This document shows positions 44,458 to 56,623 of a stretch of DNA of 64,000 bases, piece after piece. This stretch comes from Verticillium longisporum. Taxonomy: Eukaryota > Ascomycota > Sordariomycetes > Glomerellales > Plectosphaerellaceae. The notes under the pieces are model-generated. The model did no database searches, was not told the origin of the DNA, and saw nothing but the letters and a program-made list of their open reading frames with translations. The position numbers were made by a program, and so were the translations under genes. Numbering within the stretch: the stretch's first letter is position 1; every line of letters starts with the position of its first letter. The stretch spans positions 3,162,001-3,226,000 of the forward strand of contig JAETXT010000001.1 in the NCBI GenBank assembly GCA_019188255.1. Direction: 5' to 3'.

Positions 44458-45578
44458 TCAGTGACGGAACGCGTGCACCTCACGACGCCACCATCCGACG
44501 AAATCATTGGTCCACACCTCGATTCCGAGGTCTTGAAGAGCCTTGGTGCTCAAGTGGCAGTCGTAAGGTCTCTGGACGCTGGCGCTGGGGTCGTTTCCCT
44601 CCGTGTTCGGCTCGACGTTATCCATGGACAAGCCCATGATGTCGGCGAAGGTCTGCACAATCTCGTACTTGGTCATCTCGTCCTCGCTGGAGAACTGGAG
44701 GATGCGTGGGAGGGCCGACGTATCCTCCGTGTCGAGGTACTTGACAGCAACATCTGCAGGCCGCACGTTAGTCGTCGACGCAGCTCGGCGTGGGGGGTGA
44801 TTCTGCTCCCTACCGTGGGCGACGCGGCCGACGTCCTCCGTGTTGGTCGGATAGCGGATCGACCAGTGGTCCATCTTCACCTTGACACCCTCCTGGGACT
44901 TCCAGAGCGTGTCGAGCAGGACATTGGTGGCGCTCTCGGCGGGGGTGTCGGCGTGGCCGTAGAGGACCGGCACGCGGAGGACGACGCCGAGGGCCTCCTT
45001 GCCGGCCTTCATGTACTCGTCGAGGAGAGCCAGCTCGCCGTCGAGCTTCGTCTGGCCGTACAGGTTGGTGGGTCCAGTCTGGGCGTCGGCCTCATAAGGC
45101 GCCTCGCCCTCCTTGCCCGAGAAGACGTAGTCGGTTGAGATGTAGATGAGCAGAACCGAGCGGTCGGCGCACAGCTTGGCAAGAGACCGCGTCGCCTCGA
45201 CGTTGAGCGCCTTGCTCGCTTCCGGGTCCTTGTCGACCTTGTCAGGAAACCTCTGAGCGGCACCTGATGTTCACGTTCAGCAACTACCATGGCTTGTCCA
45301 GTGGGGGGGGGGTCACCAACAGTGGACCACGACTTGGGGGCTGGTGAATTGTTTAGCACGGTCAATCGTGGGTGGGCGGCGCCAGAGGCTCACTTTATAT
45401 CGTCTATCACCTTCTGCACCTCGGCTGCGTCCCCCAGGTCGACTTTGAAGACGGAGACGTTGTCTGCACGGGAGAATCCAGTGCCCTTGACGTTCCACTC
45501 GCGCGTCTCAAAGGCCTTGACAACCTGTCGGCCGAGGAGGCCGGTGGCGCCGGTGACGAGGGCGGTTCGAGGCCCCAT
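44458..45578 (-). CDS. NAD(P)-binding RmlD/MAT2B-like reductase
   Basis: Extended short-chain dehydrogenase, 316 residues, of the group holding dTDP-4-dehydrorhamnose reductase and the regulatory beta subunit of methionine adenosyltransferase. Which role applies cannot be told. Exons are 45578-45394, 45340-45321 (only 20 nt), 45263-44814 and 44753-44458, with consistent phases. The Rossmann motif is VTGATGLLGRQVV near the N-terminus. The micro-exon contributes PQVVVHC, the usual strand before the conserved AAQR..D. STDYVFSGKEGEAPYEAD and the catalytic YxxxK in NLYGQTKLDGE follow. The C-terminal domain ends in GWWRREVHAFRH. It is intact and divergent from the SNW gene. An ATG further upstream (45710) in frame would add a leader without similarity. 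Confidence 0.88.
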
Positions 45579-46431
45579 GATGAGAATCTGGAAGCACGAC
45601 GTATCAATTAAATGCAATGTATGGCGAGGCCGCGGTGGCGTAGTGGAATAAGGTTGCCATCGAGGCTGTGAGATGGGCACACGAAGCTTTGGACCCCGCG
45701 GTGGGGGCACTGCATCACCAACGAAGGTACAGTGTACCTACAGCGGTACTGCGAGGGCCAACATATGACGCAGCAGTTGCTGTACCTACCTACCTAAGGT
45801 ACCTTAGGTAGTCTACGTACCTTAGGTAGTCTACATGGCACATCACCCATTCCACCGCCGATGGCATGCCGGTTATAGGAGTTAGAATTGGCCAGAAAGG
45901 GATGACCCAAGAAGGGGATGAACCCAAAATAATGTCCAAAAAAGTCAATTGTCGAGCTTGGCCTCGAGTTATGAGAGACTGGAGGGAGACAGATGGTGGT
46001 GGGCTAAGGTACCGTAAAATACTGTAGCTGAGCAGCGACAGCCAGTTTCTTGTGTATTGACACGACATGACACTTCTGGACAGGTTTTCATGCCAAGACA
46101 ATGGTATTATTGCATTGCATTGATCAGCCGAAAACAATTGAGCTCTTTCTACATATCCTAGTTGCATCTCTCCTCGGCTGGCTGAGAGGTGACTGTCACC
46201 GTCGAGCCAACGTTTCGTCTAATCCGTCCATGAGCCGCCTAAAGAGGACTAGCCCTCAGGGTGGAGAAAAGCCTGACAGAACGACAGCCAAACAGCTTTG
46301 GTCAAGCCGTCAGCCTTCTCGACCTGCTTTGGGATTTTCTAGCCTTCAGATAGGCAACTGCTCAACCTCGCCTTTCGCAACGCCTCCCCCTCCGCCTTGC
46401 AAACCACGACACATCCTCCCCATCTGGCGCC
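45579..46431. other. Divergent reductase-SNW promoter region
   Basis: 853-bp spacer with a strong TACCTA/TAGGTA element cluster at 45724-45832, including the 20-bp palindrome. No gene is present. Confidence 0.65.
45782..45832. repeat. Palindromic TACCTAAGGTACCTTAGGTA element
   Basis: TACCTAAGGTACCTTAGGTA at 45791-45810 is a perfect 20-bp palindrome, flanked by further TACC and CCTTAGGTAGTCTAC units, the latter partly repeated. It is the longest perfect form of the element that recurs in the spacers of this window. Confidence 0.9.
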
Positions 46432-48279
46432 ATGGCATCCATATCGGCCGCTCTCGCCTCGGCGCTCCCGACACCAAAGTACGCCGGCGAGGATGACGCC
46501 CCTGCACACGCCCAGCAGCGCGGCCCGCGCATCGTCGGTGCAGGACACCTCGACCAGACCCAGGTCGTGCTGAGGGTCAGCCACCCCCGCCGAGGAAGAC
46601 CACGCTCGTGCAGCATGCTGACGTCTCACCACAGAGAACAGGACCACCCCCTATGGCCAGCGGACGGGATGGCGGCCGAGCGGCCAGGAGGATTTTGGCG
46701 ACGGCGGCGCGTTCCCCGAGGTGCCTGTCGCCCAGTACCCTCTGTCGATGGGCCAAAAGTCGGCGACGGCAAGCAACGCCCTCGCCGTCCAGGTCGACGC
46801 CGAGGGCAAGGTCGACTACGGCGCCATTGCCCGCCAGGGCCACAACGACAGCCGCATCATCCACGCGTCCTTCAAGGACCTCATCCCCCTCCGACAGCGT
46901 GCCGACGCCGGCGAGATTGACCTCGCGCGCCCCAGCCGCGACGAGGTCGCCGCGACGACCGAGAAGACGAAGAACGCCCTCGCCGCCCTCGTCAGCGGCG
47001 CCGTCGCCGCCCAGAAGCCCAAGAACATCAACGTCGGCAACCGCGCCGACCCGACCTTTGTGCGCTACACGCCGGCCAACCAGATGGGCGACAACTCGAA
47101 GAAGCAGGACCGCATCATGAAGATTGTCGAGCGCCAGCGCGACCCCTCGAGCCCCCAAGTTCAAGCACAAGAAGATCCCCGCGGCCCGCCGAGCCCGCCG
47201 CCCCCGTCATGCACTCGCCCCCGCGCAAGGCCACGGCCGAGGACCAGGAGAACTGGAGGATCCCGCCGCCCATCTCCAACTGGAAGAACCCCAAGGGCTT
47301 CACCATTGCCCTCGACAAGCGCCTCGCCGCCGACGGCCGCGGCATGCAGGACGTCACCGTCAACGACAAGTTTGCTCAGTTCTCCGAGGCCCTGCACATG
47401 GCCGACCGCCACGCCCGCGAGGAGGTCAGGCAGCGCGCCCAGATGCAGCAGCGCCTGGCCGAGAAGGAGAAGGAACAAAAGGAGGAAAACCTCCGCATGC
47501 TCGCGCAGCAGGCGCGCGAGGAGCGCGCCGGCGCCGGCCAGCGAGACTCGAGGTCACGCTCGCGTTCGCGCAGCTACAGCGGCTCCGACTCGGGCTCCGA
47601 CAGCGAGGAAGCCGAGGTGCGCGAGCGCGAGAGGGCGCGCAAGGACAAGATGCGCGAGGAGGAGAGGAAGCTGCGCCAGTCGCGCATGGGCGCCGAGCGG
47701 AGGGTGCAGGTCATGGCGCGCGAGCAGAACCGCGACATATCCGAGAAGATTGCCCTCGGCCTGGCCAAGCCCACCCAGTCCAAGGAGACCATGTACGACT
47801 CGCGCCTGTTCAACCAGTCGAGCGGATTCGACAGCGGCTTCAACGAGGACAACCCCTACGACAAGCCGCTGTTTGCGGCCCAAGACGCCATCAGCAGCAT
47901 CTACCGGCCCAAGGCAAATATGGACGACGACGGGGACGAGGCGGCGGGTGACAAGGAGATGGCCAAGATTCAGAAAGCGAGCCGGTTCGGCGAGGCACTC
48001 GGCAGGGGGACGTTCAAGGGTGCCGAAGAGGCAGAGGTGAGTCCCCCCCCCCCCTAAAACTACTCCCGATTTATCCTCGCGTGGCATTTACTAACGATTT
48101 CTTTTTCTTAGGCACGAGAGGGTCCAGTACAGTTTGAAAAAGAGACGGCGGATCCGTTCAACGTCGACAAGTTCCTGTCAGAGGTCGAGCAGAGCTCAAC
48201 TGCGAAGAGGGGCTACGGCTTGCAAGAGGACGAGTCGCGGCAGACAAAGCGCGCGAGGGTAGACGACGAGGACGAATGA
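46432..48279 (+). CDS. prp45: SNW/SKIP domain splicing factor Prp45 (five apparent 1-base deletions)
   Basis: Core spliceosome component (NineTeen-related, SKIP homologue) that also acts as a transcriptional co-regulator. Exons are 46432-46575, 46635-48036 and 48112-48279, about 572 residues once frame is restored. The N-terminus has PRIVGAGHLDQTQVVLR, then after intron 1 RTGPPPYGQRTGWRPSGQED. The SNW domain includes the signature ISNWKNPKGFTIALDKRL, preceded by KQDRIMKIVERQRDP. An Arg/Ser/Glu-rich region and the C-terminal QTKRARVDDEDE follow. Five C-runs each appear one base short: 46647-46651, two between about 47146 and 47160, and two between about 47175 and 47210. The corrected text reads RDPLEPPKFKHKKIPRGPP. 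Intron 2 holds a C12 tract. Antisense open frames here are shadows of C-ending codons. Confidence 0.93.
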
Positions 48280-48863
48280 GCGTGGGTCGGCGGCGCATGA
48301 CGAGCGAGCAAGCAAATTGTACTTCTCTGGGTACGGACCTGGCGGCGGCCACTGAGGGATGGCGCTTACGGCGTTTTGGTTCGAGGGTATCATCTAGTTG
48401 TAATTGTATGCAACGGTCGCCCGGCTGGGCCACCTCCACATCATCGTCTCTTGTCCCGTGCGTGGCCTGGCGCTTCCGTTTTCCCCTTTGACTGATACGC
48501 CAGGCATGGCGCTCAAGTCCTGAAGTGCACCTCACAAACCAAAGTACTGCGTGGTGATGAACGTCTGGCACAGCTCACTATTACTACAGCATGTCGTCTG
48601 AGACGTGCCGCCGTCCCATCTTGATACACAGGGCGATGCCATCTCCAGCATCCAGCCCTCCCAACATAAAGTGGAGTGATCTCTCTCTCTCTCTCTCTGC
48701 TCGGCCGCCACAAAAAAGATGACCCAAAACCGTCTAAATCCCAAAGAACGCCATGCCATGCCCACAGAAAACATCGTACACATCGCATCCCTCCCCCCAC
48801 CTTGTTATGTCCCGGCCCCCCAGGCCCAGCATCGCCCAGCCGTGCCCGTCAAAGAAAGCTCGT
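48280..48863. other. Intergenic between convergent genes
   Basis: 3' flanks of SNW and TIM22. A (CT)9 run lies at about 48680-48698. No gene was seen. Confidence 0.65.
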
Positions 48864-49584
48864 CTACTCGTCGCCCGGGCTCCGCATGTACGCATCGATA
48901 GCCGCACTGAACGCCGCGAAAGCAATGCACCCACCGGCCGCCGCCTGCGGGCCGGCGTTGCGCGCGAGGATGCCGCCCGTGACGCAGCCGGCCGCGACGC
49001 CGTTGGTGAGGTCGTTCTTGGCGCGGAGCCCTTCGATGCCGCACTCGATGCCGGCGAAGAGGGCGCCGACCTTGCCGAAGCTGCGCGCCGTGCTGTAGGA
49101 GCGCTGGCCCATGTCCTTGAGGCCGACGCGCAGCTGCTGCTTCATCGGCAGCGAGGAGACGGGCGTCTGCGGTCCGCCGGGGGTCGCTGTGTGGAAGGGT
49201 GTGTCGTAGGACATCTATTCCGGAAAAACAAAAGGGTCAGCGTCTTGGTCCTTCGTTTCTCAAAGTGGTCCGTCGTTGACCATCTCGTGCAAGAGGCGGC
49301 GATGATGAAGCAATGAGGGGACGAGAGGTCGACGTACCGAGGCCATGAACATGCCAAAGAGACCACCCATGCCGAATCCCATGACGCCCGACATGGCGCC
49401 CTTGGCGAAGCAGTTCTCCATAAAGTTGTTCATCTGCGCGTTCAACCATGTCAGCTCCCTCTCGTGAATCGTTGCAGGCGGCGCATGTGGCCGGACGTAC
49501 GGCTTTGACATTGGGGTCGTCTCCACTGATGCCGCCGGCGGGGGGCTGCGCGCCGGCGCCGGCTCCTGTTCCGGGGAAGTTCAT
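48864..49584 (-). CDS. tim22: Mitochondrial inner-membrane translocase subunit Tim22
   Basis: Channel subunit of the TIM22 complex, which inserts carrier proteins into the mitochondrial inner membrane. Exons are 49584-49501, 49433-49338 and 49214-48864, 176 residues, all phase 0. After a Gly/Ala/Pro-rich N-terminus the Tim17/22/23 core begins with [32 protein letters not shown] crosses intron 2. [20 protein letters not shown] and [20 protein letters not shown] are hallmark Tim22 segments, including the cysteines in NCF and ECG. Four hydrophobic Gly-rich helices are visible. The gene is intact. Confidence 0.95.
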
Positions 49585-50278
49585 GTTTTGAAGAATGCAG
49601 TGGGCTCGCAATTCGGACGTTTGGCGAAGACGGGTCTCGGTAGCAGTTTCGGTCGTGGAAGGGTCAAGCGTTCGTGGCGGGCATGTGCTGCAACGTTGAA
49701 GCAAGTCGAATCTCGGCCCAGCTCCTGCGAGTCCCGTCTTCCCCAATTCTGCCGCGACTCACCGCCCAAAATTTCTCGCGGCGGCGACCCCGGCCGTTGG
49801 CCCCCCTGCCCGTCATGTGGGTCGGATCACTTTGCAGAGCCGGTACTGTGCCTCAGCAAGTCAATCATATCGTATGCCTCGTCGACGGACCATCAGACGT
49901 TCCACACTTCACTCGGTGCTTGACGACCCACCAGCTTCAAAATCATGTCATCTTCTTATGACTGTTGTGTCCTATACCTGAGATGTTGCTCCGCCCTGCC
50001 ATGTGTGCAGCCACCTTCTTGCAGAGCACCCCTGAACCCAACCCCCAGAGTCAACTGATACTGCCACAGCCAACAGCTTCCGTCCTGGCTTGTACTCTGT
50101 ACAGTTTCACTTCGCCAGGAGACGACATGAAGATGGTCAGACGATAGTTCCACAAGCCTCCCTCGATAAGGAAAACTCTTTGGTCTGACTCGGGAAGCAA
50201 TAACATGTACTGAAACAAGAGCTCGTGTTGCTGGTCCTCCTCATTCCCTTCGCATTCAAACGTCCACGCCGTCTACCG
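49585..50278. other. Intergenic: TIM22 promoter and Ubp15 3' flank
   Basis: 694 bp with no repeat and no plausible reading frame. Both flanking genes are on the minus strand. Confidence 0.6.
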
Positions 50279-53200
50279 CTACCGAAGGAAGAGGTCTCCA
50301 ACGCCGTTTCGTAGAGCCCTTGTCCGATCGACGTGATCGAGGCCCAGATAGTCATCATCGCCACTCGCAATTGACCATAGCTCGTCGTCTGTAATGGATT
50401 CATCAGCACTGCGTCCGTGGGAAAAAAAAGGGCTTTGCACACGTGTTCCCGACGTACCGTCCTCCAGATAATGGGGTTTAGAGAAGTGCGTTCTCCTGAT
50501 CAGGGCAATCTTGATCTTCTCAAAGCTCTTGCCCTTCAAGCCCGTACGCTTCTCTAGCCTCTTCTTCGTATCTGCAAACTTCTCGCCCTACGCCATTGTC
50601 AGCTACTGGATCGAGTTGTCGACTGTCAACGTGCAAGCGCTCGTACCTCAATTAGCAGAAATTTGAACGGCACACCATGGGCCCTGTTAGGTTCGCCCTG
50701 GAAGTGGAACACGGAGATAGTGTTTGTGTCGTCCACGTGGACTTCATCTTCCGGCACGCGCTCCGCGTACAGGTTGGTGTAGTCGTTGAGGCTGATGACA
50801 GGGTAGTCGCGCTTGAGCTCCCGGTAGAACTTGTGCTGGCTCGCCTCGTACACCCGAATTCGACCGCTCTCGGCTTCGTCAGTCAGATCTGCCCTCTTAA
50901 TGAGCGCCTGGATGAGGTCCTCAATGATGCCATTCTTGGCAACCAAGAGGTCCAGGTGGTCCTGCTGGCTTGTTAGTGCCGCCTAAAGACTCTCATCCCA
51001 CACATGCAACTTGCCTCTTTCGTAATGCCCTCTGTGAGCCACGTGATCTTAATGTTCTTCTTGGTGTCCAGCTCCGCAAGGCTGATGTCCAGGACTTCGA
51101 AATAGAATGCATCCGTTCTTTGGCTGGCATTCAGGTTGCCGAATCCGGTGGGGTTCAAGATCGACTGAAGCGTCTGGTTGCTGCCACGCTTCACGGCGCT
51201 CTTGGGGTTACCTGTAGTCACGTTGACTGTCCAGAGTCGGAGGTGTGTTGGTTCCCACTCCAACTGCGCCGCAACTCGTTCCGTCAACACATCGTAGCTG
51301 ATCTTCGAGTTAAGAACCAGCTCGAAAGGCGGGAACTGCGCCGCGTCACATTTCGTGGGATGCGCGTGGAACTTGACAGTTTTCTTGTGATGCAAGAAGT
51401 CGTAGTATTCCCGAGCATCCTCGACGCGATCAGACTTTCGCGTGCTGCTGCACTGTCAATTGTGGCCTTTCACGGAATCCTTCTTTCACTTACGCTTCTT
51501 CAGACACCTGCTTCTCATTGAGGTGCAGACGCTTCTCGAGAATGTTCCTTTCGCTCTTGCGCTCCGCGCTCCGCTGGAAACACAAAACATCGCCGTCTTG
51601 CAACTCAGCCGCCTTCAGCGACTGCTTCGGCTTCAAACTTTCGATCATGGTAGGTTTGATTTCCTGGCAAAAATGTTAGCATCTGGAGCAGAAAAAAAGC
51701 AAGAATCCCTGTCCGTGTACTGACCTCGTATAGAGAGATTTTCTCGTCAGACGGCAACTTTTCTCCCCAACCCATCTTCTTCAAGATCAAAGGCACGAGC
51801 TCCTCCACCTTCTTCTCCTTGCTGATGTACACATGACCAACGCCACGAAGGGTCTGCGACTCGATATCGAAGTACTTGAGGAAGAGCAAGATCAAGTCGT
51901 TCTTGACGACAATGCCATTCTGTTGGGGTTCGTGGGTGGGCCAAATAGCCTTGCCGTCGGGAGCCGTTTCTTCCGCGACTTCAGCCCAGAGTCGGAGAGC
52001 CTGGTCCCTGTGCGCCTGTGCTCGCTGGAAAACCTCCTCCACCGTAGGGTCGAGGTCCATGATTGGTTGATCTGGACGAATTGTCTTGTTTTGCCGGTTG
52101 ACCATAACCCAGCAGCGGATCTTGCGAGGGTCCTGCTGCATGTCTTCAGCGATGGTGGCCGTGAGCTCCTCCATAGTCATCGTCCGAAGAACTCGGTAAA
52201 ACTTGGGCGTCGAAGCATCCTCCACTTCGGGGTCAAAGTTGGTTAGATCTGTGCCGCCGTGCTGCTTGAAAGTTTCGTTTGTGATGACCTTAACACCAAT
52301 ATAGAGATGCTCTTCCATGCGCTCCTTCCTCCTGGCTTCCCGCAAGGCAGTCTCTTCTTCAATTCTCGACTTTAGATGAGTGGGAATGTCGTCCGAGGTG
52401 ACGGGGCGCAGGATCTTATCCAGGCGTGTTTGGCGAATGTACACCAGCATGTACGCACTGTTTTGACGCATGATCGGCGCCTTCTTTTGGAGCGGTGCTC
52501 GCAGCAAAGAGCCGTTGGGAAGTCGATACTCGCCACCAAAGTTCTCCTCAAGCACCTCGCGCATCGTCGCTTTCGTAACCTTGTCATCATCATACTTGTA
52601 GAACCACCCATCCTTCTCGGGCTTCAGGAAGGCGTAGTAATGTCCGGCGTTGAGGTCACCGCTGTGCACCAGCACGCCGTGCAGTTGGTAAGTCCAAGGC
52701 TCGGATTTGTCGGCACCCTCAATCAGGAATGGGGCGGCGTCAAACTCCTCCGGGAATTCGTATCGATCGTTGATCTTCATCATCATGTCTCGTTGAATGT
52801 CGTACTCGAATCTTTTCAGCTGCAGGTGCAGCACATCGGGGAAGCTGGTGAAAATAACGCCCTTGTTGGCGTCTTGGAGCTTGAACTCGTCGCCCGCATA
52901 GTACTGATTCTCGCCATCCATCTTCTCGACTTGGATGTAGTCCTGGAAACTCTCGATGAGGTTCTTGTTGCCGCTCACGTTGAGCTGGATATCCCAGAAA
53001 TCCTCGATACGGCTGGATTCGTAGTCGACGTTGACGCAGGAGATGTACGTCTTGATTTTGCCACTGAACATGTCAGGCAGCACCTTTTCAGCTGGCGTGC
53101 CCTTCATCTTCTCTTCCATGCGTTCCATGAGCTTGCGCGACAGTTCTTGAACATCCTGCTGTTCAAAGATGTGTCTCGTTTCCCACCCAAAAGACTTGGT

Positions 53201-54448
53201 AAGCTCATTCGTGCCTACTGCCGTTTCTGACGTCTGGAGCTGATAGAACAGACGCTGAATTGTGTAAGCACTGTTGCTCAAGCTATCTTCCTGCTGTGTA
53301 GGAATTCCGTAAATGGCCTGTTGATCGAGTTAGCGCACGGTGCGATAAGAAAGCTATTTTGTTGAGCCTCACGGTGCGGAAAGCGTTTGTGAAGTAGAGG
53401 GACTGGAGAAGCGAGTTGAGATAACAGGTGGCTCCCTGGTTCTTCAAGCCAACATAGCCCGTTTCCTTCTTTGAATCGTAGTTGAGAAAGGTATGCCACA
53501 GCACGCCCGTCTCGTCCTCGACGACACGAAGATATGCGGTGATGTTGGCAGTGTCGTTCTCGCATAGTGGTCGGCTTCCGTTCTCGTACGGTACATTAAA
53601 CATTTTGCGCAGCTCGTAAAACCTCGTGAATCCCCAGTCAGCCTCTTCTTTAGTGAAGCGATGATGAGCAACGTGGTGCGTATAGAGGCTGGGATCGTTT
53701 GGGTTCGACAGGACTAGCGCAAACTGCACGCAGCAGCTCCAGTTGTCTGGAACTTCATTCGGTTCGAAGCCATGTTCGAGGTAGATGGAGCACTGGTCGA
53801 CATTATTGCCAAAGGGAAAGAGAAGGATCCGCCTGTAACACATGGTTAGTCCACCGCATTCAGCACGGCGGGGCCGGCGCAACGACTTACCAAGGGTAGC
53901 CGCCGGCATGGAAGATGGGACCATGCTCGCGCTTTGGCAACCCCCTCCAGGAGGGGATCGACCATGTGTTCACGACATCTTCTAAGATGCGGGGCTCTTC
54001 AGCTAATGGTGGCAGGATCAGCTCCTTCATGGCCTCGTCTGGGTCGCATAGCAAGTTAGCATATACAGAGCGCAACGAGCGAGGACCAGCATGGCTTACG
54101 GTCGGTCGCCAGAGGCAGATCTTGCAAGTTGTCGATGTCATTGTCGTTGTCTGGGTTGATGATGGCGACAGGCTCCTTTTCGGATTCGTTCGGAATGCCG
54201 ACATAGTCGTCTGTGTCCATGACCATCTCGCTGGGGGACGTAATGTCGTTGTTGTAGCTCTGTTCCGTGTTTGCGTTAGCTGTGTGCCCAAACAGAATGT
54301 GCGGCGTTCGTGACGTTGACTGGGGATGACGGCGGGGCAGGCTTGTGTGGCAGAGGCGACGACGGGAGGCCGATGACAAGGACTGAAGGAGCTCGGCAGG
54401 CCAAGAGGATGCGAGCTCTTGAACGGCCGCGGTTTGCACTGGTGTCAT
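50279..54448 (-). CDS. ubp15: Ubiquitin carboxyl-terminal hydrolase Ubp15 (USP7/HAUSP family)
   Basis: Deubiquitinase acting in cell-cycle control and peroxisomal import in yeast. Nine exons: 54448-54100, 54038-53891, 53832-53373, 53317-51725, 51663-51494, 51447-51015, 50964-50647, 50587-50458 and 50388-50279; 1236 residues with all phases closed. A MATH domain ([10 protein letters not shown]...[20 protein letters not shown]) precedes the catalytic core. The nucleophile is Cys about 302 in [16 protein letters not shown], and the catalytic His about 545 in [16 protein letters not shown]. Five C-terminal ubiquitin-like domains follow, as in USP7 (e.g. GITKE and [16 protein letters not shown]). 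Intron 6 appears to use a GC donor (GAG|GCAAGT at 51014). The N-terminus is uncertain: a start at [10 protein letters not shown] (about 54222) is also possible. The gene is intact and divergent from the p24 gene. Confidence 0.95.
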
Positions 54449-55702
54449 CTTACCATGATGAAGGTCCCTGGCTTCGTTGGCGGGAGAAGGGGGAGCCAGC
54501 GGGAGCTGAGTTTTGTCGATTAAGAATGCCTGGAGGTCAAAGGTCGACGACGACTCTGGACGCCAGGTGGGACGCGAAAGACCGACCAGCCCTGCACTGT
54601 CGGGACTCGCGGGGAACTGTAGCGGTGTCGGCTACTGGTCAGGAGAGCTGCATAAGCAAAAGGCGATCCAGGTTTGAGTAACCTACGTAATGGTCTGCCA
54701 ACGGCAAAGATGGTGGTTCGTGTATCTGCTAATTGGTACGAATGCAGACCTGGACTTGGGTCGTGTCGTAGGGAAGCCTAGGTGGGCAAAGTTCCGCTAA
54801 TAAAGGTGAGGTAGGTACTAGGTAAGGTACCTGGGCAAGGTAGGTGGGCTAGACAGGTAGAGTAGGTTCTGATCACCTCCGCTCGGTACCTATGCCAGGT
54901 TATCGCAAAGCAGAAAATTGCAGCAAATTCTTGCAGGAGTGTCGGATCTGACAGCAACGACAGTACTCATGCGTGAGGAGCCATTAGTGTGGTGAGATGT
55001 TGTGGCTTCTTGGTTGTGCAGCAAGACCTTTTGAAGTTCTTGGGGTGGGTGGATGGGTTGCAGGTTGGCGGGCGACCGAGGGCACCTGGTCCAATCCAGA
55101 ATGCGGAGAACACAAGGCAAAGGGCAATGACAATGGCAGTGGCACGTCACTCTACTGGGGGGCGCCGAGGAGGCTTCAGAGGATCTGTCTTTGACCAAAG
55201 TGGCAGTGACTGCTGACTACCCAGTTTCGTCAGACTGCCCGTCTGTCAAGGCGCCAGTCCGCCGGTTCGCCCAGCCCTGCTTGCTGGCCTTGCCCGCCTA
55301 CATGTACAAGGTACTACTGTACCTAAGTGCCTCAGTGATGCAGCATTCAAACCCCACACTGGCTTGAACTCCCACTCTGCCTGTAGTTGTGCCGGCGGGT
55401 GCCAGCTGCAGTGAATTGAACTTGAGCCAGGTGATGACTAAGATCACATGACACCCCTGACGGTAGCCAGACTGGACATTTTTCGAACGTGGCAGCTTCC
55501 CCAGCGCCTAGCGAATTGACCCTGGGGTTCCCAGGAGCCAGCCGATCACATCTCGACAGCTACCCTCCCACGACCTCAGCATCCGCAACCCTCGACCACG
55601 CCCATTGCCTGGCACACCTCCCCACAGCTGGAGCTTCTCACCTGCTGGTCTCGAGCCTCACCGCGACGTCCATCCTCCTCTCCCCCCCTCTCCCCCGCCA
55701 TC
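54449..55702. other. Divergent Ubp15-p24 promoter region
   Basis: 1.25 kb spacer with TACCTA/TAGGTA elements at 54809-54865 and 55305-55328. A pyrimidine-rich leader (CCCCCCCTCTCCCCC) directly precedes the p24 ATG. No gene is present. Confidence 0.65.
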
Positions 55703-56623
55703 ATGAGGTCCTTCCTCCCTCTCCTGTCGATGAGCGCCGTTGCGCAGGCCCTCTACTTCTACATCGACGGCACGACCCCCAAGTGCTTCTTCGAGGAGCT
55801 TCCCAAGGACACGCTCGTTGTTGGCCACTACACTGCCGAAGAGTGGGACGACAGGATCAACAACTGGGCCAAGCACGACGGCATCAGCATCTACATCACC
55901 GTCGACGTATGTGCCACCACCCTGCCACCCGCCCTACCCCTTCCTTTCCTTGTCCCGTGTCCCCTCGACATTGGCGCTGCCTCCCGTCTCCCACGAGCCG
56001 ATCATCTCTTGCCTTTCTTTGCCAGCAGCTAACCACGTCGACCAACAAACAGGAGCTCTTTGACAATGACCACCGCGTCGTCTCCCAGCGCGGTGCCGCC
56101 GCGGGCAAGTTCACCTTCTCCGCTGCCGATTCCGGCGATCACCAGCTCTGTTTCACCCCCTCGTCAACGTCGGGCCGCTCCGGCTGGCTGAGCCAGTCCT
56201 CCCACAACGGCGGCATCCGCCTGACGCTCGACCTCGCCATCGGCGAGACCTCCCAAATCGAGTCGGCCGACAAGGACAAGCTGCTAGACGTCGCCACCCG
56301 CATCAAGGACCTCAACGCTAGGCTGCAGGACATCCGTCGCGAGCAGGTCTTCCAAAGAGTACGTTTATCGCGCGGTGCACAGTGACCCGAAAAGGCGAAC
56401 GAAAGAGGGAGAAGAAGAAGAAGAAGAAGAAGAAGAAGCATGACGGAAGGAATGCAGCTAATGCTTTTTCTAGGAACGCGAGGCCGAATTCCGCGACCAG
56501 TCCGAAGCCACCAACTCCCGTGTCGTCCGCTGGATGATCATCCAGCTGACCGTCCTCGCCGGCACCTGCGCGTGGCAGCTGTCACATCTCCGGTCCTTCT
56601 TCATCAAGCAGAAGCTCACGTGA
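55703..56623 (+). CDS. p24 family cargo receptor (Erp1/Erp5/Erp6 type)
   Basis: Type I membrane protein of COPII/COPI vesicles cycling between ER and Golgi. Exons are 55703-55906, 56053-56358 and 56474-56623, 219 residues, all phase 0. The signal peptide [16 protein letters not shown] is followed by [20 protein letters not shown], the start of the GOLD domain. The second conserved cysteine is in [10 protein letters not shown] coiled coil ([20 protein letters not shown]) leads to the membrane helix [19 protein letters not shown]. The cytoplasmic tail SFFIKQKLT has the FF motif for coat binding and a lysine. The ALYFY start and this tail favour the p24-alpha (Erp1) branch. Intron 2 contains a (GAA)n tract at 56411-56438. 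Confidence 0.93.
56411..56438. repeat. (GAA)n microsatellite in an intron
   Basis: About nine GAA units inside intron 2 of the p24 gene, purine-rich on the transcribed strand and 35 nt before the acceptor. Confidence 0.9.
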
